DNA of 64,000 nucleotides from Candidatus Poseidoniaceae archaeon. Its GTDB lineage: Archaea; Thermoplasmatota; Poseidoniia; Poseidoniales; Poseidoniaceae. Below, piece by piece: positions 18,336 through 26,436 of the stretch; positions within the stretch are counted from its first letter, which is position 1; the number at the start of each line of letters is the position of its first letter. The stretch spans positions 174,955 through 238,954 of the forward strand of contig CASIBY010000005.1 of NCBI GenBank assembly GCA_949373095.1. Reading direction: 5' to 3'. Below the pieces are notes generated by a model, which worked only from the letters and a program-made list of their open reading frames with translations, was not told the origin of the DNA and did not search any database. Both the position numbers and the translations under genes were made by a program.

Positions 18336-19480
18336 GCATTTCGAAGGCGAAGAAGGGTCTTCTCAACCTTGTCCATTCCCCTTGAAATATCAGACTGACT
18401 GATGGTGTAAGCGAAACGAAGATGCCCTTCACCCGAAGGCCCGAAGGCACTTCCAGGAGAGCAAAGAACACCATCTTTCAGCAGCTCCATTGCGACTTCT
18501 TTGGAGGTCATTCCATCAACGGAAACCTTAGGGAAGACGTAAATGGCTCCTTTGGGTTTTTGACATTCAACACCAGGCATGGCATTGAGTCGGTCAACAA
18601 TGAGGTCGCAACGTTGTTTGAATTCTTCAGCCATCATTGTAGGGTAATCATTGGCTTGTTCCATAGCTTCCAAAACCGCATATTGCATGGCATCGTTTGA
18701 GCAAGCAGAGATGTAATATTGAATCTTAATGACCTGCTTCATCGCTTCCACATTAGGCGAGATGATGTAGCCTATTCTCCATCCAGTCATTGCAAAGGTC
18801 TTGGAAAATGAATTGACTATCATCAGCTTGTCGTAGTTAGTCCCCATAAAGGAAACATGTGGTCCTTCGAAAACGATTCGGTCATACACTTCATCAGAAA
18901 TAATCCATAAATCATGTTTTTTGGCGAAGGCAAGCAAATCATCACGTTGACCTTCGTTAAGCGTACCACCCGTTGGGTTGCTCGGGAAATTGTATAGGAT
19001 GGCGACCGTGTTTTCGTCAACAAGAGTTTCAAGGTCGGACACTTTAGGAACGAATTCATTCTCAAAGATGCATGGGTAGTATTTGCTTTCCCCTCCCACT
19101 AGGGTTGCGTCAGGACCATAGAGTGGGAAATAAGGTTCGGGAAGAAGTATGTTTTCACCCGGATTAATGATGGTCATGAACAAATTGAGAAGAGCGTTTG
19201 TTCCCGACATGGTCATGCAAACGTTCTCATCCGTCATCCCTGCTTGATAGGAGTCCCATGATTCTGCGATTTTTTGACGAAGAGCAGGCATACCAGCAGT
19301 AGTAGTGTATTTGTTATGGCCGTCCAGCATTGCTTGGTAAAAAGCGTCAATAGCCACCCGGGGAGGCTGGAAATCTGGCTCTCCCAAACCAAAAGATATC
19401 ACGTCTTCTCCGGCAAGGTCAAACATTTTGCGAACGCCAGTCGGTTGGATGGCCAAAGCCCTGTCGCTGTATGTCCGCAT
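18332..19480 (-). CDS. PLP-dependent aminotransferase, class I/II (aspartate aminotransferase-like)
   Basis: A fold-type I aminotransferase of about 382 residues that moves an amino group between an amino acid and a 2-oxo acid. Visible landmarks: SFGLGEPDFQPP, the substrate loop NKYTTTAGMPALR, NFPSNPTGGTL, SDEVYDRIVFEG, the Schiff-base lysine in NSFSKTFAMTGWRIGY, and the carboxylate-binding Arg in HLRFAYT. I start at the ATG at 19480, with GGGAG upstream, rather than at 19531, which would overlap the end of the subtilisin gene. The exact substrate (Asp, Ala or aromatic) cannot be read from sequence. Confidence 0.88.
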   Translation of the reverse strand: MRTYSDRALAIQPTGVRKMFDLAGEDVISFGLGEPDFQPPRVAIDAFYQAMLDGHNKYTTTAGMPALRQKIAESWDSYQAGMTDENVCMTMSGTNALLNLFMTIINPGENILLPEPYFPLYGPDATLVGGESKYYPCIFENEFVPKVSDLETLVDENTVAILYNFPSNPTGGTLNEGQRDDLLAFAKKHDLWIISDEVYDRIVFEGPHVSFMGTNYDKLMIVNSFSKTFAMTGWRIGYIISPNVEAMKQVIKIQYYISACSNDAMQYAVLEAMEQANDYPTMMAEEFKQRCDLIVDRLNAMPGVECQKPKGAIYVFPKVSVDGMTSKEVAMELLKDGVLCSPGSAFGPSGEGHLRFAYTISQSDISRGMDKVEKTLLRLRNA

Positions 19481-19517
19481 GGTAATCCGACTCCCGTATC
19501 GCATTTGAATGCAATCG

Positions 19518-21680
19518 CTATGATGATGCATTATCCTCTAAAGAAGAGGGTTCGTCAAGTACCAGTTCGGCATCAAGAACTTGTGGATGTTCATTGGTTG
19601 ATTCAAGCCCATTGAGAAGAAGAGGTTCTTCTGCTCGGGCCTTGAACAGCAATCCTACGAGAATAAGCAGGCATAGAATCCCTGTAATACTCATGAAGGC
19701 AGTGAACGAGAATCCGCTCAATCCATCTGTACTGTCACCGGTCCCCGTTACTCTGGTAAACACTGGTAGTGAAGAGACTCCTTCACTGTTCAGGCCACGC
19801 ACCTCAAGGGTTTGTTCACCTTTTTCAACGTCGCTTGGGTTAAAGGCCATCACCCATTCAAATCGTTGCAAAGCAGTAAGCCCACCTTCAACCACTTCGT
19901 AGGTCGCTTGCATCCATTCACCCTGGCCAAAGCGACCTTCAACGGCTGAAATAGAACCTTCTTGACCCCAAGCAATTCCCCGAACTTCATACAACCCTGA
20001 GGTTGTATTGAGAGATGAATTTAGGATATGGACTTGAGAGGATACGTCAACTTGTCCTGTGAGGTTGTTATCCTTCATGAAAAAGGAAAGTTCGACTGCT
20101 GCGAGTGCATCAACCATTCCCCAGCCAAAATCTCGGTTCCAAAATGGATCTACCTCTGGGACGGTGGGTTCGCCACGTCGCTCTGAGGTTAGTTTCAGAA
20201 TTTCTTTCATCTCCGCAGGGGAGAGGTCCGGGTTCGCTTCGATCATTAGCGCAAGAATTCCGGATACTGATGGCGTAGCATAAGATGTACCGGACCCACG
20301 TCCCGTGTAGCCGTTGTCTTCTGCAGAGCCGCCAAGAAGATTGATGCATGCTCCAGAGGTAACGCACCCTTCAGCCTGCACGATGTTTGTCCCTGGGGCT
20401 GAAACTTCTGGCTTCAACTCGTTGAGAGGGTTGCTGTCTCCATTGTCACGACGAGGTCCACGAGATGAGTATGACGCCACCGTATCATCTGACCGCTCAA
20501 TCGTATTGATATCATCTGTGGCGCCAACGGTAATAGCGAGGTTTGACGAACCCATTCCAGACAAACCATCGTTGTCTGGTCCGTCGTTACCAGCAGCTAC
20601 GCTAACAACAATTCCGGCCTCCATGGCCCGATTCAATATACGACTGTGCATATCTTCGCCATCCGAACCACCGCCTTCATGGGACGTAATACCCCAAGAT
20701 AGCGAAAGAACGTCGATTCCGTAATTCATCTCATCAGCACCCTGCCATGCAGTGTCTTTGTTGTCGATGATCCATTGAATACCGTTCATGGCCGATTCGT
20801 AAAACTCCTGCTCGAGAACATAGTTCTCGAACGGTCCAGCTCCGGCATCGGTCCCGATACGGACATCGATAAGGTCTGCATCTGGAGCAGCCCCATAGAA
20901 GTCGGTTTGGGCACCACTCGCATCAATTCCAGATGCTGCAGCCATACCCATACAAGCGGTTCCATGCTGGTTTCCGTCGTCCGGGTCGTAAGTTCCATCG
21001 GTGCGCCGAGTAATGTCACCATAGCATGTAGGATCGGTTGTAAGATAGCAAACAGCATCATAGCCTGCAATGAATTTCTCACTCAAACCAGGATGTTCAT
21101 TGTCCACGCCAGTGTCAACCATGGCGATGTTAACTCCAACACCGGATACGCCAAGGTCCCAAGCCCCAACTGGATACGCAGTAGAATTTCGAGCTTTGAC
21201 GGCTGGAGTCTGGATATCACCGTACAAAACTACGTTTCCATATCGCTCGACCATAACTACATCATCCAATCCAGCAAGTTGACTTGCAAGGGTTGAGTCG
21301 ACTTGACCCAACAGGACTGCATTAACGGATTCAATGACATCGATAACCGTTAGGTTGAGACTGGTCAGTGCAAAAAGATGGGATGTAGTCACTTCTACGC
21401 CGTACGAGAGGCCGATTCCAGTGGTCCCGTTGTAGGTTTCCAAGGAATCGTGAATGGCGTTACGATTGAGGTCAAGTGTGGTTCGTTCCCACCATGGTGT
21501 TTCATCGCCAACCCAGTCAGGAAGTTCCTGCAGGGGCACAAATTCAGCGTAACCATCGGGCATCCACATGATCCCGTTTTCTGTGACGGGTGTCCATTTG
21601 TTTGGATTAATAGTAACCAATGAGCCCGTAACCGGACCCATCAATACGGCAAGCATAACCATGGCGATTATTCGACGCAT
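19518..21680 (-). CDS. Subtilisin-like serine protease (S8), secreted and membrane-anchored
   Basis: A 720-residue extracellular protease. It has a signal peptide (MRRIIAMVMLAVLMGPVTGS), a prodomain-like region of about 140 residues, then the S8 catalytic domain with Asp in MVDTGVDNEHPGL, His in HGTACMGMAAASG, the oxyanion Asn in VAAGNDGPDN, and Ser in GTSYATPSVSG. A beta-rich C-terminal domain follows, and a single transmembrane helix (FTAFMSITGILCLLILVGLL) leads to a short acidic cytoplasmic tail. It probably digests proteins at the cell surface, in line with a protein-degrading marine heterotroph. All catalytic residues are intact. Confidence 0.92.
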   Translation of the reverse strand: MRRIIAMVMLAVLMGPVTGSLVTINPNKWTPVTENGIMWMPDGYAEFVPLQELPDWVGDETPWWERTTLDLNRNAIHDSLETYNGTTGIGLSYGVEVTTSHLFALTSLNLTVIDVIESVNAVLLGQVDSTLASQLAGLDDVVMVERYGNVVLYGDIQTPAVKARNSTAYPVGAWDLGVSGVGVNIAMVDTGVDNEHPGLSEKFIAGYDAVCYLTTDPTCYGDITRRTDGTYDPDDGNQHGTACMGMAAASGIDASGAQTDFYGAAPDADLIDVRIGTDAGAGPFENYVLEQEFYESAMNGIQWIIDNKDTAWQGADEMNYGIDVLSLSWGITSHEGGGSDGEDMHSRILNRAMEAGIVVSVAAGNDGPDNDGLSGMGSSNLAITVGATDDINTIERSDDTVASYSSRGPRRDNGDSNPLNELKPEVSAPGTNIVQAEGCVTSGACINLLGGSAEDNGYTGRGSGTSYATPSVSGILALMIEANPDLSPAEMKEILKLTSERRGEPTVPEVDPFWNRDFGWGMVDALAAVELSFFMKDNNLTGQVDVSSQVHILNSSLNTTSGLYEVRGIAWGQEGSISAVEGRFGQGEWMQATYEVVEGGLTALQRFEWVMAFNPSDVEKGEQTLEVRGLNSEGVSSLPVFTRVTGTGDSTDGLSGFSFTAFMSITGILCLLILVGLLFKARAEEPLLLNGLESTNEHPQVLDAELVLDEPSSLEDNASS

Positions 21681-21743
21681 GTAGTTTCCTCAGTTGTCGC
21701 AAGTGTCGGTCTTCAAAAAAGGTAACTATTGATTGTGAAAAGG

Positions 21744-21924
21744 TGGGAGCAGAGGGATTTGAACCCCCCCCAGCGGATTTCTTCTGAAACTGCGCATCAG
21801 ATGGGCAGTTTTCAGGATTGCAACGGGTCGGCGCTCCAGTTGGTCATCAACCTTCAGCAAACCCACTCGTCGTCATTCCCGTGCAACTGGAGCCCGCGAT
21901 ACTACCAAGCTATACTATACTCCC
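21744..21924 (-). tRNA. tRNA-Trp (CCA anticodon), intron-containing, with a second insertion
   Basis: Acceptor arms GGGAGTA (21918-21924) and TGCTCCC plus A73 (21744-21751) pair fully. The anticodon stem GCGGG is followed by CTCCAG, so the anticodon is CCA (21889-21891 on the plus strand). The T arm GGGGG-TTCAAAT-CCCTC is at 21752-21768. An intron of 58 nt follows G37 (21829-21886); the 3' exon resumes ACCCGT. Between position 43 (21823) and the T stem there are 54 nt rather than about 5, including a hairpin with arms CTGAAA..CTGC and GCAGTTTCAG. This is either a second, non-canonical intron or an odd long variable arm. CCA is not encoded. Confidence 0.88.
21829..21886 (-). ncRNA. Intron-encoded box C/D guide RNA in tRNA-Trp
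   Basis: The intron has the C/D layout in order: box C ATGACGA (21870-21876), D' CTGA (21854-21857), C' TGATGA (21844-21849), and D CCGA (21828-21831, using A38 of the exon). The D guide CAACTGGAGC (21833-21842) is perfectly complementary to the anticodon region of the same transcript and by the N+5 rule points to C34. The D' guide (core TGGGT) pairs with ACCCG around position 39 and points to C39. The tRNA-Trp intron of haloarchaea is known to guide 2'-O-methylation at 34 and 39. Boxes C and D both deviate at the U-U pair position (U to C in each). Confidence 0.78.
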
Positions 21925-21946
21925 ATGTATTCATTCATCACGAGCA

Positions 21947-22054
21947 TCAGGCCTTAGCTTGTCGGCGTGCACGCTTTCGGCGACGCAGTTTCTTCTTGCG
22001 CCACTTCCAACGTTGATTGCCGGTTTTTTTCCAAGCACGTGAACCTCGCTTCAT
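21947..22054 (-). CDS. rpl41e: Ribosomal protein eL41
   Basis: A 35-residue, extremely basic peptide (MKRGSRAWKKTGNQRWKWRK and on to RRQAKA). The core WRKKKLRRRKRARR matches the single basic helix of eL41, which bridges the two ribosomal subunits. Most archaeal eL41 proteins are about 25-37 residues, so the length fits. A TATA-like CATATAG lies about 25-30 bp upstream (near 22080), suggesting a leaderless or nearly leaderless mRNA. It sits just upstream of tRNA-Trp on the same strand. It is easily missed because of its size. Confidence 0.8.
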   Translation of the reverse strand: MKRGSRAWKKTGNQRWKWRKKKLRRRKRARRQAKA

Positions 22055-22109
22055 GGTGAACAGGCTTCCGACTTGCCTTCCCTATATGAGAGCATCGTCT
22101 CAACAGAGA

Positions 22110-22139
22110 TTGAATCTTTTTCGGAAAAGGAGGATTCAA
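22110..22139 (-). terminator. Inverted repeat at the end of the TPR gene
   Basis: TTGAATC (22110-22116) and GATTCAA (22133-22139) form a 7-bp stem starting two bases after the TPR stop codon. On the minus strand the stem is not followed by a long T run, so it may be an mRNA 3'-end structure rather than a true terminator. Confidence 0.35.
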
Positions 22140-22141
22140 TG

Positions 22142-23506
22142 TCAATATCCCTGCTCAATAAACCAAGGATGAATGGGTAAACCAAGAGTTCGGCGAATAG
22201 AAATTGCTTCTGTATTAAGTCGTCGTTGCTCGGTAGCATCGTCTCGCAGTGAGGCGACGGCTGCAAGATTAATCAGTGAAGTTGCCTCACCTGCCTTGTG
22301 TCCACACTCGACAAAGATTTGATGGGCGTGGCGAATCAAACGCTCGCCTTCAACCACATATCCTTTGCGAACTGCAATCACGCCAAGACTGCCCATCGTG
22401 GCAGCCGTACTGTCTTTATCCTCAATATCCTGAAGAAGAGCAAGACTTTTCCTGAACCATTCTTCGGCCTTATCGTAGTCGTTTAGGCTCAAAGCGACTA
22501 ACCCGAGGTTGTGCTCACTGCGGGCTTGTCCGGAAGGGTCATTGAGAGAAATGTGGATGGCCAAACATTCAGTGTGCATTCGCTCGGCTTCTTCTGCATG
22601 GCCTCGCTTGCTTGCGACATGGGCACGGTTTGCAAGGGCCTTAGCCTCACCATAACGGTCGCCTGTCTGCCGGTGTAAGTTCCAACTATCCTCGAACAAT
22701 CGGTCTGCTTTGTCTACATCGCCACGTACCAGAGGAATATGGCCCAAGTGATTCAGAGCATTGGCCTGTCCAACACGGTCACCGACTTGCCGGTAGAGTG
22801 ACAAACTTTCCTTGTACATTGAATCGGCTTCTGCAAATTCCCCTTGCTGACTGAGGAGATGACCGAGTCCGGTCAAGGCGTCTGCCTGAGTTTCAGGGTC
22901 ATCTGCAATACGAGCAAGTGAGAGACTTTCTCTCTCATATCGTTCTGCTCTTTTGTAATCCCCGCGACGTTCCTCCAATTTACCGAGCCCATGGTAGGAA
23001 CGTGCTTCTCCTTTTTTGTCACCTGAGAATTTGAAATGCTTCATAGCTCGTTCGTAATGTCCCTTAGCCGCATCGTTCCAACCCGCAAGTTCCGCAGCAT
23101 CACCAAGTCGTAGGTCAATGTAAGGGTCCATTTCGATATGTTGTTCAGTTAGCGATTCCGATAAGTCCAGAACCTGCCGAACTTGACCGCACTGGTTCCG
23201 AGTCAAACGACCGGGGGCGAAACGATTTGACAACCCAAACGAATCCAATGCGTCCATTACACCCGATACAATGTCGTCTGCGTTGGATTGATGGATCGTA
23301 ATGTTGCCTGTCATTGCTGAATCTTTTAGCAGTACTTGAGGGACTGCAGAATCCTTACCAGAAGGGATCACTGCATCCGAGGTGCGTGTTTGGTCGGTAA
23401 TCTCGATACCATCAAGGCCACCTTGGTCCAGCAAAGGAGGGGCAGCCAGCCATGCAGAACCAGACCATACCCATTCGCCGTCAGGGCTGCGAATCGGTTC
23501 GGTCAT
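22142..23506 (-). CDS. TPR protein with Trp-box and DSVxMG-type module
   Basis: 454 residues, starting at MTEPIRSPDG (ATG at 23506; an open frame upstream would overlap nei). Residues 7-19 SPDGEWVWSGSAW form a short Trp-rich box resembling DUF2510-like motifs. Residues 62-68 DSAMTGN, followed by an acidic helix (ADDIVSGVMDALDSFG), are shared with three other proteins of the window. Residues about 130-440 are some seven or eight tetratricopeptide repeats (GKLEERRGDYKRAERYERES, GLGHLLSQQGEFAEADSMY). The end LPIHPWFIEQGY parallels LPVTGWLQENGY of the protein at 43160. Cytosolic; probably a protein-interaction scaffold. Partner unknown. Confidence 0.8.
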   Translation of the reverse strand: MTEPIRSPDGEWVWSGSAWLAAPPLLDQGGLDGIEITDQTRTSDAVIPSGKDSAVPQVLLKDSAMTGNITIHQSNADDIVSGVMDALDSFGLSNRFAPGRLTRNQCGQVRQVLDLSESLTEQHIEMDPYIDLRLGDAAELAGWNDAAKGHYERAMKHFKFSGDKKGEARSYHGLGKLEERRGDYKRAERYERESLSLARIADDPETQADALTGLGHLLSQQGEFAEADSMYKESLSLYRQVGDRVGQANALNHLGHIPLVRGDVDKADRLFEDSWNLHRQTGDRYGEAKALANRAHVASKRGHAEEAERMHTECLAIHISLNDPSGQARSEHNLGLVALSLNDYDKAEEWFRKSLALLQDIEDKDSTAATMGSLGVIAVRKGYVVEGERLIRHAHQIFVECGHKAGEATSLINLAAVASLRDDATEQRRLNTEAISIRRTLGLPIHPWFIEQGY

Positions 23507-23556
23507 GAATTCCTGTTGGGCTTCGTGCTTACAGTACTTCGCCTCATTACCCGCCT

Positions 23557-24384
23557 CTATCGCTGTGACGGTTGACATTGCGGACAATGGTCCAATCGGC
23601 GACCAGCGTAGCGTAAACGCAGTACTAATTCGCCACATACAAGGCACGGGCGTTCATTCCTACAAAACGCATAATGCCTCCACATGCGCCTTGGCTCTCC
23701 TCGTTCTTTACTGGCCTTAGCCACAGTTTTTGGAACAGTTACCCCGCCATCTCGGTAGGCCCTCATCGTGATTGTTTTGATGCACTGAGCCCATCGGCTG
23801 AGGGCGTCATCTCCCAAATCACAAGGTCGGTCATCAGGGTGAACACTTGCTGCAAAAAGAATCTCTGAGCGCAGGTAATTGCCCAAACCTGCAAACGACC
23901 TTTGGTCAAGCATCAGCGTTGCAGCCTTCTTTCTATAGCATGATTTTGAGCGCAGTTTTTCTTCTAGCACCTCAACGGTGGTGCCGTCATCGAGGACGTC
24001 AGGACCAAGTCGTTCAAGGAAGGAATGGCCGCGCTCCTCAACGGTTAACATCAATTCAATATCAGTAGCAGACCACAATCGCACTGCGTGTTTTTCGGTA
24101 ATGAACTCAGCCCGAAGACTGCGTCTTGAATCGTAGTTAGTGGTGTTAAGATGAACCGTCCAGCGACCGTACAATTGATTGTGGCTGTACATCGTCCAGC
24201 CGTTTTCAAAACGGATCAACATCGCTTTACCCCTGCTGGTCACGTCGATGACATGCTGGCCTTTGATGAGATGAGAACGGTCAACAAGGGCCGCGTAGGG
24301 CCAATTGCCCGAAAGAATTTCTTTTCCGATGAGGGCCTTCCCAATTCGGTCGGCAGCGCGACGAATCTCTGGACCTTCAGGCAT
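23557..24384 (-). CDS. nei: Endonuclease VIII-like DNA glycosylase (Fpg/Nei family)
   Basis: 275 residues. It removes oxidised pyrimidines from DNA and cuts the backbone by beta/delta elimination. The N-terminus PEGPEIRRAADRI gives the catalytic Pro and Glu. SRGKAMLIRF holds the conserved Lys. MYSHNQLYGRW matches the Nei rather than the Fpg form. LDQRSFAGLGNYLRSEILF is the helix-two-turn-helix, and CLVCGELVL...CPQCQ is the C-terminal zinc finger. All key residues are present. The family is mainly bacterial, so acquisition by transfer is likely; it faces the gene at 24491 across a shared 106-bp promoter region. Confidence 0.92.
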   Translation of the reverse strand: MPEGPEIRRAADRIGKALIGKEILSGNWPYAALVDRSHLIKGQHVIDVTSRGKAMLIRFENGWTMYSHNQLYGRWTVHLNTTNYDSRRSLRAEFITEKHAVRLWSATDIELMLTVEERGHSFLERLGPDVLDDGTTVEVLEEKLRSKSCYRKKAATLMLDQRSFAGLGNYLRSEILFAASVHPDDRPCDLGDDALSRWAQCIKTITMRAYRDGGVTVPKTVAKASKERGEPRRMWRHYAFCRNERPCLVCGELVLRLRYAGRRLDHCPQCQPSQR

Positions 24385-24446
24385 GTTAGCAAGTTGGGAA
24401 ACTTTGTTTTGAACTTGTGTCTCAAATCAGAGATAATCCAGAGAAG

Positions 24447-24455
24447 CATATAAAT
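24447..24455 (+). promoter_or_regulatory. TATA-box candidate between nei and the 24491 gene
   Basis: CATATAAAT in an otherwise undistinguished divergent gap. For the plus strand the expected start near 24478-24482 leaves a leader of about 10 nt before the ATG at 24491. Read on the other strand it is TTTATATG and could serve nei with a leader of about 35 nt. Confidence 0.5.
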
Positions 24456-24490
24456 GGGAATTAACATCTAATTGGAGTGAGGGCCGATGT

Positions 24491-25567
24491 ATGGATTACT
24501 CACCGTTTGAACTTCTAGTTGATTTTTTCCTTGGCCCACAAGCCGCTGCTGGCTTGATTGGACTCATTGGGCTCGTTGCCTATTTCCTGACAGAAAAGAA
24601 ACTGAAAAGCTTATTGGAAGAAGATGATTTTATTTTGGCTTCTTCAGGCAGTATCGGGGACGGCGTATTTGCGGCGTTTCTCATCATTCAGGCCGGTTAT
24701 GGCCTTATCACAACAATTTTTGTTGCCTTCTTCGCTTTGGATAATGGTTTCTCGGGAGAAATGCTCTTCTTTTACACGTGGATTAGCTTTGATGATACCG
24801 CCACTTGGAATGCTAAAGTATCACTCGTGGGCTTATTTTTCGGAGGGCTGCTTTACTCCTTTGGCTTCGTGCTCAGTGCTATGAACTATCTGAATATAAC
24901 GAAACTCAAAAATGAGTCGCGTTTGAAATTAATCACTGGTGAGTTGACCGCTCAGCATGAACCCTCACCATCCCAAACCGATGAAGACCTGCCTCTTCTG
25001 CGAATTCTTCAGGCTTTTCTTGCTGCCGGGCTCCTCTTAGGCGGGGGGGACTTTTTTGTACGAGTGATTCTCTTTGCCGGTTTCCTCAAGGTCTCTTTGC
25101 GAATTTGGCGTTTTGAATCTCCACAAGTTACAGACGATGATATTCCAGAAGCAAGCGATGACACAGACCAAACAGAACCCGATGAAGAGCGAACTGAACC
25201 TGTCACATTTGCTGAAATCCTTGAGGCTCTTGATTCTCACCTCAAAGAAGCGATTGAAGAGGCTCATGATTTGAGAGAAGAACTTGAGGAAACAAAAACG
25301 AAGGTCATCATCTTGGAAGAAGAAGTCAAAGAGAAAGATGTCTTAATTGGTGAAATTGAAGCCAGTAAAACCACGTTGACCAAAGAAATTGACCGAGAAG
25401 AAAAAGAGGAACGGGAAGGCAAGAAACTCTCGTTAACCGATTCGGTTATGGTGGGGGATTCAATTATGGGAGGCATGAAAGTCGGTAGTCAAGTCAACAA
25501 TGACCCCGATGCCATCGCTCGAGCCGTTATTGCTGCGTACAGAGCTGGGCGTGAAGACAAGGAATGA
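24491..25567 (+). CDS. Membrane coiled-coil protein ending in the DSVxMGD module
   Basis: 358 residues, family not recognised. Four or five hydrophobic segments: about 12-32, 58-82, 106-130, 178-190 and 193-203. An acidic linker (DDDIPEASDDTDQTEPDEER) and a charged coiled coil (about 245-310, EELEETKTKVIILEEEVKEK) follow. The C-terminus carries DSVMVGDSIMGGMKVGSQ (317-334) and an Asp/Ala helix DPDAIARAVIAAYRAG. That tail has the same pattern as segments in the TPR proteins at 22142 and 43160 and the tail-anchored protein at 46599, so it may be a common docking or oligomerisation element displayed on the cytosolic side. Confidence 0.72.
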   Translation: MDYSPFELLVDFFLGPQAAAGLIGLIGLVAYFLTEKKLKSLLEEDDFILASSGSIGDGVFAAFLIIQAGYGLITTIFVAFFALDNGFSGEMLFFYTWISFDDTATWNAKVSLVGLFFGGLLYSFGFVLSAMNYLNITKLKNESRLKLITGELTAQHEPSPSQTDEDLPLLRILQAFLAAGLLLGGGDFFVRVILFAGFLKVSLRIWRFESPQVTDDDIPEASDDTDQTEPDEERTEPVTFAEILEALDSHLKEAIEEAHDLREELEETKTKVIILEEEVKEKDVLIGEIEASKTTLTKEIDREEKEEREGKKLSLTDSVMVGDSIMGGMKVGSQVNNDPDAIARAVIAAYRAGREDKE

Positions 25568-25570
25568 TGT

Positions 25571-25903
25571 TCAGGCAGTGAGGACCTTCTCAATCTTGAA
25601 GGTCTTTCCATCGTGGCCCCAAAGGCAGATTCCTGGTTCTTTGAACATGAAGTACTTGGTTTGGAACTCCTTTCCAAAGTCGGGATGTTCTTCCTCCAAC
25701 AAGATCCGAAGACGGGTGCTGTAGCCTCCCAAACTGCCCACAGCAGCAGTACCCTTAATCCCGTCAACAAGGACTACGTGAGGTTCAGAGAGTGAATGCT
25801 GCGATTCATCAAATGGATGAACGTCTTGGTCCAAATAAAGGTCTTTTTCAGTAACGAGGACGGTTTTTGATGGTTCTTCCATGTCCGGATAAAGCCGTGA
25901 CAT
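25571..25903 (-). CDS. Small hypothetical protein
   Basis: 110 residues, not recognised. Mixed composition with a hydrophobic strand (HVVLVDGIKGTAAVGSLGG) and an aromatic C-terminal half (KYFMFKEPGICLWGHDGKTF); no signal peptide, membrane segment or metal motif. It ends three bases after the convergent 24491 gene and follows the next small gene by 12 bp, as part of a compact minus-strand run. Confidence 0.55.
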   Translation of the reverse strand: MSRLYPDMEEPSKTVLVTEKDLYLDQDVHPFDESQHSLSEPHVVLVDGIKGTAAVGSLGGYSTRLRILLEEEHPDFGKEFQTKYFMFKEPGICLWGHDGKTFKIEKVLTA

Positions 25904-25915
25904 GGTATAAAGAAT

Positions 25916-26401
25916 TCAAGGCAATTCGTTTTGGAACGGGGTCGTCCTCGGTTCAGTCCCAGCGGCTTCTGCCTTAGCGGCAATACGTCGTAAGGAACGC
26001 ATTGCATCACCAATGGTCTCAACCTGTTCGCTGAATTGGGTAGGAGGCCATCCACAATCAATGACGTCAGGCTCAATCGAGCTTTCCTCAATCCATGCCC
26101 CGCAGGCCGAACCGTAACAATTGGCTTTGAAACGCTGAGCATCCAACCAAAATGTTGTTCGGTGGCAGACAGGGCAGACTCTACACTCAAACTCCGACAA
26201 TACGGAGACTGCATCATCACCTACAACATCCACCTCCCAAACTGCTATACTGGCTCGCTCAAGAGGGACTTGATGCGATTTTTTCAAAAATGAACGGAGG
26301 ACATTCATGGCTGTTTCTTGGGTGCTAAAGCACCCCATGGCAACCACTTCACCTCCATCTTCTACCGCACTGGGGACATAGACGCGCCCTGTCGTGACCA
26401 T
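25916..26401 (-). CDS. Hypothetical protein with putative zinc-binding cysteines
   Basis: 161 residues, no family recognised. The middle holds CRVCPVCHRTTFW and, 18 residues on, CYGSACGAWI, a CxxC...CxxxxC arrangement that could bind zinc. The first 75 residues look like a compact alpha/beta domain, and the end is a helix (EQVETIGDAMRSLRRIAAKAE). It lies between FolB (35-bp gap) and another small gene. Confidence 0.55.
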   Translation of the reverse strand: MVTTGRVYVPSAVEDGGEVVAMGCFSTQETAMNVLRSFLKKSHQVPLERASIAVWEVDVVGDDAVSVLSEFECRVCPVCHRTTFWLDAQRFKANCYGSACGAWIEESSIEPDVIDCGWPPTQFSEQVETIGDAMRSLRRIAAKAEAAGTEPRTTPFQNELP

Positions 26402-26436
26402 GAAACTCCGTTGGCAGGGCGGCGTTTAAGCATCGC

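Noticed and set aside
21781-21822. Selenocysteine-type or class II tRNA
   Set aside because: The anticodon is CCA with a canonical 37/38 intron, so this is tRNA-Trp; the extra arm is better explained as an intron.
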